A stretch of DNA of 64,000 nt from contig JAMPBO010000010.1 in assembly GCA_023666705.1 (NCBI GenBank), positions 1 to 64,000 on the forward strand. Direction: 5' to 3'. The notes beneath the pieces were generated by a model, which saw only the letters and a list, made by a program, of their open reading frames with translations, was not told the origin of the DNA and did not search any database. The position numbers were made by a program, and so were the translations under genes. Of this stretch, positions 15,701-24,565 are shown piece by piece. The DNA comes from Bacteroides sp. (lineage in GTDB: Bacteria; Bacillota; Clostridia; Lachnospirales; Lachnospiraceae). Numbering within the stretch: the first letter of the stretch is position 1; each line of letters begins with the position of its first letter.

Positions 15701-16492
15701 TCACGCGTGCATCTTGTATTCTATGCGTAGCTTATCAGCGATAAGTGCTATGAATTCGGAATTTGTAGGCTTTCCTTTTCCAGCACTGACTGTATAGCCA
15801 AACATTTCTTCAATAACCTCAATCTTTCCTCTGCTCCATGCCACCTCGATTGCATGTCTGATTGCTCTTTCCACACTACTTGAAGTAGTCTTGTATTTCT
15901 TAGCAATACTCGGATACAGAAGCTTCGTAATATAATTGAGCATATTCATGTCGTTTATAGCCATTATGATTCCTTCCCGTATATATTGGTAGCCCTTTAT
16001 ATGTGCAGGTATGCCTATTTCTCTTATGATTTCTGTAACATCGTTTTCAATTGTACTTAACTCATGTCCTCCTTTAATCTCCTTCTCTGTCTCGTGGTTC
16101 TCAGGAGTTTTCGCAAGACCGGCAATCTGCATAATCCTCTTGCACAAAATATCAGGATTACATGGTTTCATAATATAATAGTCTGCTCCAAGATTAAAAG
16201 CCATGCTAATAATTCTTGGTGAACCAACATTGGTTATAAAGATAATACTTGTCCCTGCAAGTTCTTCATTCGCCCGTATTTGCTCAACGACCTCTAAACC
16301 ATCTACGTTTGTTATAAATACATCTATCAGTAACACATCTGGTTTAAAATCCGATACAATATCATAAACCTCTGCACCATCCTCAGTCGTTTTTACAACA
16401 TCGATTGCCTCACCACTTTGAACTTGTAACTGCCTTGATAGGATTTCATAGCCTGCATCTGCAATTACAACCCGAACCTTTTGTTCAGTCAT
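15701..16492 (-). CDS. spo0A: Sporulation master regulator Spo0A (copy 1)
   Basis: A 263-residue response regulator. The receiver keeps Asp12, the phospho-acceptor Asp57 ([13 protein letters not shown]) and Lys109 (IMKPCNP). The C-terminal DNA-binding domain (about 150-263) carries the hallmark [16 protein letters not shown], then [18 protein letters not shown] with the recognition helix, and [16 protein letters not shown]. The acidic pocket reads I-A-D-A, so one of the usual two Asp is absent. A consensus promoter and a Spo0A-box core lie upstream. It is next to a second Spo0A gene in the same orientation. Confidence 0.96.
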   Translation of the reverse strand: MTEQKVRVVIADAGYEILSRQLQVQSGEAIDVVKTTEDGAEVYDIVSDFKPDVLLIDVFITNVDGLEVVEQIRANEELAGTSIIFITNVGSPRIISMAFNLGADYYIMKPCNPDILCKRIMQIAGLAKTPENHETEKEIKGGHELSTIENDVTEIIREIGIPAHIKGYQYIREGIIMAINDMNMLNYITKLLYPSIAKKYKTTSSSVERAIRHAIEVAWSRGKIEVIEEMFGYTVSAGKGKPTNSEFIALIADKLRIEYKMHA

Positions 16493-16544
16493 ATAATCTC
16501 CCCTTTAGCTATTTCTCCATATCAATCAAGATAACCATATGGAG

Positions 16545-16609
16545 ATAATATAATTTCATTTTTGCATTGTCAAGTCGAATTCAAAGGATTTTACCACAAG
16601 AGTTCGACA
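16545..16609 (-). promoter_or_regulatory. Promoter and Spo0A box of spo0A copy 1
   Basis: On the minus strand TTGACA (16573-16568) and TATTAT (16550-16545) are 17 bp apart. A perfect Spo0A core TGTCGAA lies at 16609-16603, and a half-match TTCGAC abuts the -35 box. This arrangement suggests autoregulation. Confidence 0.65.
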
Positions 16610-16618
16610 ACCTTCGAC

Positions 16619-17407
16619 TTAAGCACTTTTCATTTTATTGTCAAGCCTTATTTTATCCGCAATCAGTGCTATAAATTCGGAATTTGTCGGTTTCAGCTTT
16701 CCCTGACTCATTGTGTATCCAAACAGTTCGTTAATTGTATCTGTTTTTCCCCGTCCCCATGCAACCTCTATCGCATGACGTATCGCCCGTTCTACTCTGG
16801 ATGAGGTTGTCCCATGCTCCTTTGCAATTGATGGGTAGAGCTGCTTCGTAATCGAGTTCAGTACATCCATATCCTTTACTGCCATAATAATGGAGCTTCT
16901 TAAATATTGGTATCCCTTAATATGGGCTGGAACTCCTATCTCGTGTATGATTTCCGTTACATTTAACTCAAGGGCACTTTCATATGCTTCATCTGACGAC
17001 TCGTAAACATATATTCCCTTAAGCTTCGTTTTGCTTGTGCTTATCACCTCCTGACAGATATCCACATCATTTGCCGCCTCATCTATAATACTTATGTATA
17101 CATTGTTAAGCTGTCCTTTATATGCCCGTTCCACAAATTTTATCTGGTTCGCATTTGCCTTTACTATAAATTTTAATCCCCTGTCACCATCCTGATTTAA
17201 TTCATCCATAATTGCAATTCCATCCATATTTGGAAGAAGTAAATCGATGATAACAACATCAGGATTATTTTTCGTAATTGCTTTCATACCCTCCTGCCCA
17301 TCTGTCATACAACCGCATACACAAAACTCACTTTTGGCTTCAAGTATTCTTTTTAACTCATTTGCACTTCTTACATCATGCTTAATGACAAGAACCTTTA
17401 TCCTCAT
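16619..17407 (-). CDS. Spo0A paralogue with divergent receiver (copy 2)
   Basis: 262 residues, starting at ATG 17407 after AGAGGGAAGG. The C-terminal Spo0A domain is almost identical in pattern to copy 1 ([49 protein letters not shown]). In the receiver the acceptor-type Asp55 ([13 protein letters not shown]) remains. The acidic pair is reduced (VIKHDVRS), and the invariant Lys-Pro near residue 105 is missing ([11 protein letters not shown]). It may bind Spo0A boxes yet be phosphorylated poorly or differently. It has its own promoter. Confidence 0.85.
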   Translation of the reverse strand: MRIKVLVIKHDVRSANELKRILEAKSEFCVCGCMTDGQEGMKAITKNNPDVVIIDLLLPNMDGIAIMDELNQDGDRGLKFIVKANANQIKFVERAYKGQLNNVYISIIDEAANDVDICQEVISTSKTKLKGIYVYESSDEAYESALELNVTEIIHEIGVPAHIKGYQYLRSSIIMAVKDMDVLNSITKQLYPSIAKEHGTTSSRVERAIRHAIEVAWGRGKTDTINELFGYTMSQGKLKPTNSEFIALIADKIRLDNKMKSA

Positions 17408-17449
17408 AATACCTTCCCTCTTTCTATAATCTTTTTGTTGTTCCTTGTC

Positions 17450-17478
17450 ATTATATAATTGTAATATTGGAGGAACAA
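17450..17478 (-). promoter_or_regulatory. Promoter of spo0A copy 2
   Basis: On the minus strand TTGTTC and TATAAT are 17 bp apart, about 45 bases before the start codon. An imperfect Spo0A-like TGTCGATAAAA lies about 60 bases further upstream. Confidence 0.5.
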
Positions 17479-17553
17479 GACCAAAGAGTCCGCAAGTTGC
17501 GACACTAGCATTTGACAACATTTTCAGTCATTTTTTTATCGACATATTTTCCA

Positions 17554-18051
17554 TTAAACCCGCAGCAGATTAACAATTTTTTCAACACATTCCTCAATTG
17601 TGGTTCCATTACATTCTACCGTAAGGTCAGCATATTGATTATATAAGGGTGTCCGTTCCGCATAAACATCTGCAAGGGATTTCCCTTTTTGCATGGCAAT
17701 TCCCCTCGTTGTAATGTTATTCACTCTCCATAAAACCTCCTCACAGGAAAGCTTTAAATATACAATTGTTCCATTTTCCTTAAGCCGTTCCATGGCTTCT
17801 GTTCCAAATACTGCACTTCCACCCGTCGCAATGACCGTTTTGTCTGCTTCAACATTTTTTATGACATCATTTTCAGCTTTCAGGAAGCCTTCTATTCCTT
17901 TTTCCTCAATTATCTCAAACAAAAGCTTTCCCTCTTTATTTTGTATGATTAAATCTGTATCAATAAAACCATAATTCAGTGCCTTTGCAAGCAGAACCCC
18001 GATTGTGCTCTTTCCTGCACCAGGCATACCTACGAGCACGATATTACCCAT
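17554..18051 (-). CDS. aroK: Shikimate kinase
   Basis: A 165-residue kinase that phosphorylates shikimate at the 3-hydroxyl in aromatic amino acid synthesis. Walker A is GMPGAGKST (8-16), the shikimate-binding DTD follows, and the usual GGG loop reads ATGGSAV. Lid Arg residues are in NNITTRGIAM. The start at 18051 follows GGAGGG; the frame extends upstream to 18102 through a repeat sequence that I regard as untranslated. No other aro gene is close; it follows the Cys-rich small gene. Confidence 0.9.
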   Translation of the reverse strand: MGNIVLVGMPGAGKSTIGVLLAKALNYGFIDTDLIIQNKEGKLLFEIIEEKGIEGFLKAENDVIKNVEADKTVIATGGSAVFGTEAMERLKENGTIVYLKLSCEEVLWRVNNITTRGIAMQKGKSLADVYAERTPLYNQYADLTVECNGTTIEECVEKIVNLLRV

Positions 18052-18055
18052 AAAA

Positions 18056-18122
18056 TCACCCTCCACTTGAACATCAGCCCATTCCATATTTGCTTTCAGC
18101 AAATGGGCTGACGCTGCATGTC
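18056..18122 (-). repeat. RBS-proximal hairpin repeat, copy at aroK
   Basis: The minus strand carries CAGCCCATTTGCTGAAAGCA, then AAATATGGAATGGGCTGATG, then TTCAAG and the GGAGGG of aroK. CAGCCCATT pairs with AATGGGCTG around an inner TTTGC/GCAAA hairpin. This is the fullest copy of the family. A separate TGTCAAGTTTTC/GAAAACTTGACA hairpin lies beside it at 18119-18145. Confidence 0.55.
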
Positions 18123-18156
18123 AAGTTTTCATAGAAAACTTGACACAACCAACAAT

Positions 18157-18360
18157 TTACATCTGTTTTCTTACCACACTATATTCATCCCCATATTTAT
18201 AGTAGGGACAATTATAAAATGTATCGGACATAAACCTTGACATCTCATCTTCATCCAAATTTACATCGCAAACATAACATTCATAATCATCGTCATACAT
18301 AAAATATGCACACGACTCACAGCACGACTGTCTTTCTTTTTTCTTCTTTTTATCTGACAT
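18157..18360 (-). CDS. Small cysteine-rich protein (DUF6472-like)
   Basis: 67 residues with a lysine-rich start (MSDKKKKKERQ), then CCESCAYF, CYVC and NCPYY, which together make a likely zinc site. The middle is acidic (DEDEMSRF). I recall a clostridial family DUF6472 with this Cys pattern and a DEDEM motif, but this is unverified. A GAGGTG Shine-Dalgarno precedes the ATG. Function unknown. It lies between the pyridoxamine kinase terminator and aroK. Confidence 0.65.
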   Translation of the reverse strand: MSDKKKKKERQSCCESCAYFMYDDDYECYVCDVNLDEDEMSRFMSDTFYNCPYYKYGDEYSVVRKQM

Positions 18361-18374
18361 AAATTCACCTCATA

Positions 18375-18450
18375 AAAAATAAAGCTGCCATGATAATTGT
18401 CTGCCATACCCCTTAGGGAGCAAACCTTCACCATAACAGCTTTATTTTAA
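18375..18450 (-). terminator. Terminator of the pyridoxamine kinase gene
   Basis: An 11-bp stem, AAATAAAGCTG / CAGCTTTATTT, encloses a long loop with further short pairing. On the minus strand it is followed by a T-rich run, about 12 bases after the gene's stop. Confidence 0.65.
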
Positions 18451-18461
18451 TCCATGATACT

Positions 18462-19295
18462 TTATTCTGCAAGCCTTCGAATCAGTCTTCCGAGTCCGGG
18501 CTCAAATTTTGCTCCATACCAATGGGTATCATCGCCAATGGTTTCCTTAATACAGTCAACTACGTAATCCGCTGCAATAACTGCAGAAGCATATGCACCC
18601 TTGCCCTTCATAAAGGAACCTGCAAATGCGGATGCAAATATATCTCCCGTGCCATGACAGCCCTTGCTTATTTTCTGATGCTTATAATACTGTGACTTTT
18701 TGTTTTCGTATACCATAACACCAGTGCTGTCCTCCTCAAAGGAAACACCCGTAAGTATCACGGTTTTGTCACTGTTTTTGGTGAGCCGCTCCAAAAGCAG
18801 TTCAATATATTCCATATCGTATTTTTCCTTATACTCCGTCTTTGTTATAAAGCACGCCTCCGTTATATTCGGCAATATGATATCAGCTTCATCACACAGG
18901 CTTCCCATTGCTGCAGCAAATACTTCGTCAAAGCCCGGATAAAGCTTTCCTCCGTCTGCCATTGCAGGATCCACGATCCTTACACTTCCGCTTTTTCCAA
19001 CATGATTCATAACGTCCTTCACATAGTCTATCTGTTTTGTACTTCCAAGATAACCGGTATAAAAGCCATCAAAGCTTATCTGTTCTTTCTTCCAATGGTT
19101 TAAAATGTCAGGCATATCCTCCGTTAAATCCCGAAACGTGTACCCCGTGAAGCCGCCTGTATGTGTGGATAACACGGCGGACGGAAGTACACATGTCTCA
19201 AGACCGCAGGCTGAAAGTATTGGAAGTGCCACGGTAAGTGAGCACTGTCCCAAGCATGATATATCCTGTATCGTTAAAATTCTTTTGTATGCCAT
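18462..19295 (-). CDS. pdxY: Pyridoxamine/pyridoxal kinase
   Basis: A 277-residue ribokinase-family enzyme of the PdxK/PdxY group that phosphorylates B6 vitamers. Signs are the N-terminal ILTIQDISCLGQCSL, the DPAMADGG loop and the C-terminal GCHGTGDIFASAFAG with the catalytic Asp. The start at 19295 (MAYKRI) is set by AAGGAGGG; the frame is open 11 codons further. Symbol pdxY is by resemblance; specificity between vitamers cannot be read from sequence. Confidence 0.82.
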   Translation of the reverse strand: MAYKRILTIQDISCLGQCSLTVALPILSACGLETCVLPSAVLSTHTGGFTGYTFRDLTEDMPDILNHWKKEQISFDGFYTGYLGSTKQIDYVKDVMNHVGKSGSVRIVDPAMADGGKLYPGFDEVFAAAMGSLCDEADIILPNITEACFITKTEYKEKYDMEYIELLLERLTKNSDKTVILTGVSFEEDSTGVMVYENKKSQYYKHQKISKGCHGTGDIFASAFAGSFMKGKGAYASAVIAADYVVDCIKETIGDDTHWYGAKFEPGLGRLIRRLAE

Positions 19296-19394
19296 ATCAT
19301 TTCCCTCCTTAAATGCGTTAGGCTTCAATTGCTCTTATACCTTACCTCTTTTTGGTAATATAATAAATCGCCATTTCGGTTATTTTTTATATGG

Positions 19395-20549
19395 TCAGTT
19401 TTTAATCATGTCCTCAACAAAGGTTCCGTACCCCCTTGCCGAGTCCTTCAAAAATACATGAGTCACTGCTCCTAAAAGCTTCCCGTCCTGAATAATCGGC
19501 GTACCACTCATACCCTGAACGATTCCACTTGTAAGCTGCAAAAGTCCTTGATCCTTAATTGCAATTTCCAGCCCCTTGTTACCACCGCTGTCGCTGATAT
19601 CCACACCCGTAATCTCAATTTCATAGTATTCCGGCTTACCTGATACCGACGACAAAAGAAGAGCATCGCCTAAATGGGCATCCTCCTTACGGGCAATTGG
19701 CATCCACTCCCCGGAAGCAAGGTAATCATATGCATTTTTTGTCATATATCCCTTAATTCCGTATAGCGTATTATTTTTTACACGCCCGATTACATTTGAC
19801 GAGGAATAATTGATAATTCCCTCAAGCCGCCCTGGGCTTTCCCCATCGGATTTAACAATATTTACAAGCTCCGTCTGGTAAATGGCTCCATCTGAAATAT
19901 CAAAAAGCTCACCCGTATCATTATCATTTATGCTGTGTCCAAGTGCCCCAAACCCATTTTCATCAATATAGGTCAGGGTTCCGATTCCTGATATATCATC
20001 CTTAACCCACAGCCCAAGCATATATTTTTTATTTGACGACAAAATCGGTGTGACCGCAACATTGATTTCATTTCCTTTTCTGTTTACCTTCATGGTGATT
20101 TCTTCATCCCTGCTTTCCTCTATTGCAGCAATCAGTCCCTCCTTGTCATTGACCTCCGTACCGTTTATCTCCATAATGTAGTCACCTGTCTCAATCAGAT
20201 TACGGCATGGTGAGACATTATTTCCCTGAAGCGTTTGTATTTCTCCCGTTCCGATAACCATCACACCCTTTGTTTTGACATAAATTCCAATGGGCTGTCC
20301 CGAAGGCATGACCATATGAACGGCATTATCCTTTTCTTCGGTGTTTTCCTCACTGACACCCTCTGTCGATTCAGCGGCAATAATGGGATTGATCCCAGGC
20401 TCCCCCTCATTGATTGTAATGCTTCCTTTACCGCTTACGGCTGTATTATCATAAAACGAGCTTACATCATTATATACGGATACAAATATTAAACTGCATA
20501 TTGAAAACAGCATTGCACATAAAATATTTCTATAATATTTAACGCTCAT
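19395..20549 (-). CDS. spoIVB: SpoIVB serine peptidase
   Basis: A 384-residue forespore-secreted S55 protease that triggers sigma-K processing or an equivalent late engulfment checkpoint. A single N-terminal membrane helix (about 9-25) comes first, then a PDZ domain (about 90-165) and the protease domain with His205 (GALGHSI) and Ser348 (VQGMSGTPI). The start at 20549 follows GGGAGG. It sits between recN and the spo0A region, as in Bacillus, but three unrelated genes separate it from spo0A. Confidence 0.95.
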   Translation of the reverse strand: MSVKYYRNILCAMLFSICSLIFVSVYNDVSSFYDNTAVSGKGSITINEGEPGINPIIAAESTEGVSEENTEEKDNAVHMVMPSGQPIGIYVKTKGVMVIGTGEIQTLQGNNVSPCRNLIETGDYIMEINGTEVNDKEGLIAAIEESRDEEITMKVNRKGNEINVAVTPILSSNKKYMLGLWVKDDISGIGTLTYIDENGFGALGHSINDNDTGELFDISDGAIYQTELVNIVKSDGESPGRLEGIINYSSSNVIGRVKNNTLYGIKGYMTKNAYDYLASGEWMPIARKEDAHLGDALLLSSVSGKPEYYEIEITGVDISDSGGNKGLEIAIKDQGLLQLTSGIVQGMSGTPIIQDGKLLGAVTHVFLKDSARGYGTFVEDMIKN

Positions 20550-20570
20550 ATATATACCTCCCAAACACAT

Positions 20571-20682
20571 GAACAAAGTGCCTCCGGCACTCTTTATGCA
20601 GCCATAAATTTAATGGCACTTTGGACGAATCCTGGCAGGATTTTAAATCCTGCCTATAGGAAATTCAAAGGAATTTCCTAAT
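20571..20682. repeat. Modular hairpin intergenic repeat, copy B
   Basis: Contains GAACAAAGTGCC-GGCACT, GGCAGGATTTTAAATCCTGCC and TAGGAAATTC-GAATTTCCTA. These are the same three modules as copy A, with compensating base changes in the first stem (GTGCC/GGCAC instead of GCGTC/GACGC). Confidence 0.6.
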
Positions 20683-20716
20683 AAAAAAAGAGTACACAAT
20701 TTGCATGTACTCTTAG
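20683..20716 (-). terminator. Terminator of the recN operon
   Basis: Stem AAGAGTACA / TGTACTCTT followed on the minus strand by a run of seven T. It lies about 25 bases after the recN stop. Confidence 0.8.
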
Positions 20717-20741
20717 TATCAAAAAAAATGAGGGTATATAA

Positions 20742-22430
20742 TCAGTTTATTTTTGTTTTATTTGCCAAATCTTTCATTTCCCGTGCATTTGTAAGTGTCG
20801 CCTCAGTAACTTCCTCGCCGCCCAATAATCTTGATATTTCATCAATCTGCGACTTTTCATCCAGCTTCCTTATATTGGTTGTTGTTTTATTATTTTCCAC
20901 CTTTTTTTCAATGATAAAATGGGAATCCGCCATGGAAGCAATCTGCGGCAGGTGCGTAATACAGATTACCTGATGCTGCCTGCCTATAATGGAAAGCTTT
21001 TTTGCAACGCTCTGTGCGGTTTTGCCACTGATTCCCACATCAATTTCATCAAAAATCAAGGTTGGAGTATCATCCTCATAGGCGATACATGACTTAAGTG
21101 CCAGCATAACTCTTGACAATTCACCGCCTGAAGCCACTTCAAAAAGTGGTCTTACCTTTTCACCCACATTGGTGGATATCATAAAATATGCCTGATCATT
21201 TCCATTTTGCGTAAATTTATCCAGCTTTGTGAAGCTCATATCAAACTCCACTGACATAAAATTAAGCTCAACCAGTGCATCTTTAATCATGGAACAAAGC
21301 TTTTTTGCTGTATGTTTCCGTACCGTTGTAAGTCTGTCACACGCAGCGGCAAGTTCAGACTCCAATTTTTTAATTTCATGATTTAGCTTTTCCATTTGTT
21401 CATCATATAATACAAGCTTATCATATTCTGCTTCAAATTTCTCAAGGGAGAACGCAATCTCTTCCATTGTTCTTCCGTATTTTGCCTTTAAGGAATTAAT
21501 CACGTCAAGCCGGCTCTCGATTGATGCAAACTGTGCATCGTCAAACTCCATGGACTGCATGTAATCCGAAAGCTCTCGGTTAAAATCGTTTAACATGGAA
21601 TCAATATCAATCAGACTGCTGCAAAGGGAGTCCAAATCTGCATCCAGTGATGATAACTGTTTGATCTGACCTAAGGCACGTCCGATTAAGTCTGCGGCTG
21701 ATGCCTTTGTGCCATAGCCTGTCGCATCATAAATTTCTGACGCAGTAGAAAGAATTTCCTTTGCATTGACAGCCTTTTTGTATGCCGCTTCAAGCTCCTC
21801 ATCCTCTCCTGCAACAAGCTTTGCCGTGCTTATCTCATTTATTTCATATTTGAGAAAATCCATCTGCCTATTTTTTTCATTTTCATCCATGGACATTGCT
21901 TCCATGTCCTTTTTCAGCTTTATGTACCTGTCATACAAGTCCCTGACACAATCCTTGCCCTTTGCAATGTCATCACCGCCAAAGCGGTCAAGAATTTCCA
22001 AATGCATGGATGGCTTTAACAGGGTCTGCTGCTCATGCTGTGCATGTAAATCAATCAGCACACCTGCAACCTCCTTAAGCTTTGCGGTTGTTACGGTGTT
22101 GTCGTTGATTCTGTTGATTGCTCTTCCATTTTTGTTAAGCCGCCTTGCAATGAGAAGCTCGTCATTTTCATCCGGATAAACCTCCATTTTTTCAAGCTGC
22201 TTTTTTATTTCTGTCCGGTCAATGGAAAATGTAAGCTCCACCATTCCATCCATGGTGTCGTCACGCAAAAGCTCCTTTTGGAATTTACCGCCGAGACAAA
22301 TTCCAAGTGAACCGATTATAATTGATTTACCTGCACCTGTCTCTCCCGTCAAAATGTTTAAGTTGTCATCAAAGCTGATATCAATATCATCAATCAAAAC
22401 AATATTTTTTATGTGCATGTTTAGTAGCAT
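20742..22430 (-). CDS. recN: DNA repair protein RecN
   Basis: A 562-residue SMC-like ATPase for double-strand break repair. Walker A GETGAGKS (29-36) is followed by a long coiled-coil arm region (about 150-370). The C-terminal ATPase half carries SGGELSRVMLALK (signature) and TLIFDEIDVGISG (Walker B). Full length. It overlaps argR by ten bases; GGGAG lies about ten bases before the ATG. It ends the long operon that begins near the Asp23 gene. Confidence 0.95.
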   Translation of the reverse strand: MLLNMHIKNIVLIDDIDISFDDNLNILTGETGAGKSIIIGSLGICLGGKFQKELLRDDTMDGMVELTFSIDRTEIKKQLEKMEVYPDENDELLIARRLNKNGRAINRINDNTVTTAKLKEVAGVLIDLHAQHEQQTLLKPSMHLEILDRFGGDDIAKGKDCVRDLYDRYIKLKKDMEAMSMDENEKNRQMDFLKYEINEISTAKLVAGEDEELEAAYKKAVNAKEILSTASEIYDATGYGTKASAADLIGRALGQIKQLSSLDADLDSLCSSLIDIDSMLNDFNRELSDYMQSMEFDDAQFASIESRLDVINSLKAKYGRTMEEIAFSLEKFEAEYDKLVLYDEQMEKLNHEIKKLESELAAACDRLTTVRKHTAKKLCSMIKDALVELNFMSVEFDMSFTKLDKFTQNGNDQAYFMISTNVGEKVRPLFEVASGGELSRVMLALKSCIAYEDDTPTLIFDEIDVGISGKTAQSVAKKLSIIGRQHQVICITHLPQIASMADSHFIIEKKVENNKTTTNIRKLDEKSQIDEISRLLGGEEVTEATLTNAREMKDLANKTKIN

Positions 22431-22867
22431 TTTTTTATACTCCCAATTATTTCATCCGCCCTGTCAGGCTCCTTTATCGCAATAAACAGTGTGTCATCAC
22501 CTGCAATACATCCCATAATATCCTGCTCCTTCAGGCTGTCAATGACTGTGGCAACTGCCATTGCATAGCCTGCTGCGGTTTTGATAACAATCAGATTTCC
22601 CGCATGGTCTATTGATAAAATATAATTTTCAATTATATGCTTATGTGATACATCAAAGTGGTTTCCATTTCCCGCACCCACAACATATTTATGCTTGTTT
22701 CCGTCATAGGAACGCTTTGTTATATTTAACTCCCTGATATCTCTTGACACGGTTGCCTGTGTGGTATCAAAGCCACTGTCATTTAAGTATTTCAGAAGCA
22801 TTTCCTGTGTATCTATATTATGTTCGCTTATAATTCTGATAATTGCACTTTGCCGTTTTTCCTTCAA
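22421..22867 (-). CDS. argR: Arginine repressor ArgR
   Basis: A 148-residue regulator. The N-terminal winged helix shows RIISEHNIDTQEMLLKYLND and the recognition part TTQATVSRDIRELN. The C-terminal domain for hexamer formation and arginine binding holds CIAGDDTLFIA with the GDDT motif. It controls arginine synthesis and breakdown genes. Its place between nadK/tlyA and recN is the usual Firmicutes order (ahrC in Bacillus). Confidence 0.95.
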   Translation of the reverse strand: MKEKRQSAIIRIISEHNIDTQEMLLKYLNDSGFDTTQATVSRDIRELNITKRSYDGNKHKYVVGAGNGNHFDVSHKHIIENYILSIDHAGNLIVIKTAAGYAMAVATVIDSLKEQDIMGCIAGDDTLFIAIKEPDRADEIIGSIKKCY

Positions 22868-22871
22868 GCTG

Positions 22872-23702
22872 TCAACCCCCTATTTTATCGCGAAGTACAC
22901 TGTAAAAATTCACATCGTACATCTTGATTAGTCTGAGTGTACGTGAGGATGTGCATGCCGTAACGATATCACCTGTTCCAAGACCGATACTGTTTTCACC
23001 ATCAAAGGATACGATTGCTTCCGTATCCTGCGTTTTACGCTTTTTGATTATCTCGATTTTAATTTCATCCAGACAATCAAAGACAATGCTTTTTGATGTC
23101 AGGGAATGTGGAGAGATTGGCGTAACCACAATCACCCTTGACTTTGGACTTATAATCGGTCCGCCTGCGGACAAATTATATCCCGTGGATCCCGTAGGTG
23201 TCGCCACAATGATACCGTCCGCCTCATAGGTATCCAAAAGCTGCCCATTTACATACACGTTAAGACCAATAACACGTGAAAATCCCGCTCTGGTAATGAC
23301 AATGTCATTTAGTGAATGAAATGTTTTTCCGTTAATTGTGCCCTCAATCATAATCCGGTTTTCGATAATGTAATTGTCGCAAAACAGCCTGTCCAATGCC
23401 CTGAAAACATTTGACTTTTCGACCTCTGTCAGAAAGCCTAAGGTTCCTAAATTAATTCCGATAAGCGGAATATCATACTCCCCTATGGCTCTTGCTGCAC
23501 GCAGCATTGTTCCATCACCGCCCAGCACAATAACTGCCTGCACACCGTCTAAAAAGCTGTCCTTTTTTTCTCCGCTGTCCTCAATAAAATCACGTACAAT
23601 AGAGGCAGTTCCACCCCTGCTCTTGATATATTCCGTTATTTTGTTGCTCAGCTCAAGTCCCAAGTCCTTGTCTGTATTTGTAAAAATAAGAAAATGATTC
23701 AT
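22872..23702 (-). CDS. nadK: NAD kinase
   Basis: A 276-residue enzyme making NADP from NAD. The diagnostic GGDGTM occurs at 61-66, the substrate loop NDIVITR follows, and TPTGSTGYNLSAGGPI forms the conserved all-beta domain motif. Its start overlaps the end of tlyA by four bases, so the two are translationally coupled. Normal length and no anomalies. Confidence 0.95.
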   Translation of the reverse strand: MNHFLIFTNTDKDLGLELSNKITEYIKSRGGTASIVRDFIEDSGEKKDSFLDGVQAVIVLGGDGTMLRAARAIGEYDIPLIGINLGTLGFLTEVEKSNVFRALDRLFCDNYIIENRIMIEGTINGKTFHSLNDIVITRAGFSRVIGLNVYVNGQLLDTYEADGIIVATPTGSTGYNLSAGGPIISPKSRVIVVTPISPHSLTSKSIVFDCLDEIKIEIIKKRKTQDTEAIVSFDGENSIGLGTGDIVTACTSSRTLRLIKMYDVNFYSVLRDKIGG

Positions 23703-24523
23703 GTATTTTGTTCCTTGTCCAGTGTAGTATGTGACGCCGCCACAACTTCCTCTATATTTATTGAATGGCTTTCTGCTTCATTCTTTGAGAGATACAGCAG
23801 ATATTCTATATTTCCCTCTGGTCCTTTCACAGGTGAAAAATCAAGCATAAGCGGATACAGCTCAATGGACCTGGCATAATGAATAACCATGTCTATCACC
23901 TGACTGTGAACCGCCCGGTCCCTGACTACACCCTTTTTTCCTACCTTGTCCCTGCCTGCCTCAAACTGGGGCTTTATCAGACAGACGATTTTGCCGTCCT
24001 CCTTCAAAATGGCTTTCACAGGCAATAAGACTTTCGTCAGCGATATAAAGGAAACATCAATGGATGCAAAGTCTACCGCCTCACCAATATCCTCAGGTGT
24101 AACATACCTTATGTTTGTCTTTTCCATGCAGACAACCCTGTCATCCTTCCGAAGCTTCCAGTCAAGCTGACCGTGTCCCACGTCAACGGAAAAAACCTTT
24201 GTTGCTCCATTTTGCAGCATGCAGTCCGTAAAGCCGCCTGTCGAGGAGCCTACATCCATACAAACCGTTCCCTTTAAACGAATGCCAAATTCATTGATGG
24301 CTTTTTCCAGCTTTAATCCTCCACGACTCACGTACCTTAATGTATTTCCGCGAACCTCGATTTTGACATTATCAGGAAATGCTGTCCCTGCCTTATCCTC
24401 CTTGACGTCCTCCACGTAAACGATACCCGACATAATCACTGCCTTTGCCTTCTCCCTCGAAGCAGCAAGTCCCCTGTTCACAAGCAGTACATCCAGCCGT
24501 TCCTTTTTTACCTTCTCCTGCAT
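23699..24523 (-). CDS. tlyA: TlyA-type rRNA 2'-O-methyltransferase
   Basis: 274 residues. An N-terminal S4 RNA-binding domain (KERLDVLLVNRGLAASREKA) leads into an FtsJ-like SAM methyltransferase with motif I MDVGSSTGGFTDC and catalytic Lys/Asp residues in ASIDVSFISL and CLIKPQFEAG. Homologues methylate cytidines of 16S and 23S rRNA and affect capreomycin sensitivity. Also called YqxC in this operon context, where it sits between dxs and nadK. Confidence 0.92.
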   Translation of the reverse strand: MQEKVKKERLDVLLVNRGLAASREKAKAVIMSGIVYVEDVKEDKAGTAFPDNVKIEVRGNTLRYVSRGGLKLEKAINEFGIRLKGTVCMDVGSSTGGFTDCMLQNGATKVFSVDVGHGQLDWKLRKDDRVVCMEKTNIRYVTPEDIGEAVDFASIDVSFISLTKVLLPVKAILKEDGKIVCLIKPQFEAGRDKVGKKGVVRDRAVHSQVIDMVIHYARSIELYPLMLDFSPVKGPEGNIEYLLYLSKNEAESHSINIEEVVAASHTTLDKEQNT

Positions 24524-24565
24524 ACCAAACCCTTCTTTATCATTTCCAACTGTACATCTATGTAT

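Noticed and set aside
16619-17521. Longer start of Spo0A copy 2 (38 extra residues)
   Set aside because: The extension includes the promoter -10 region and Shine-Dalgarno; homology begins at MRIKVLV.
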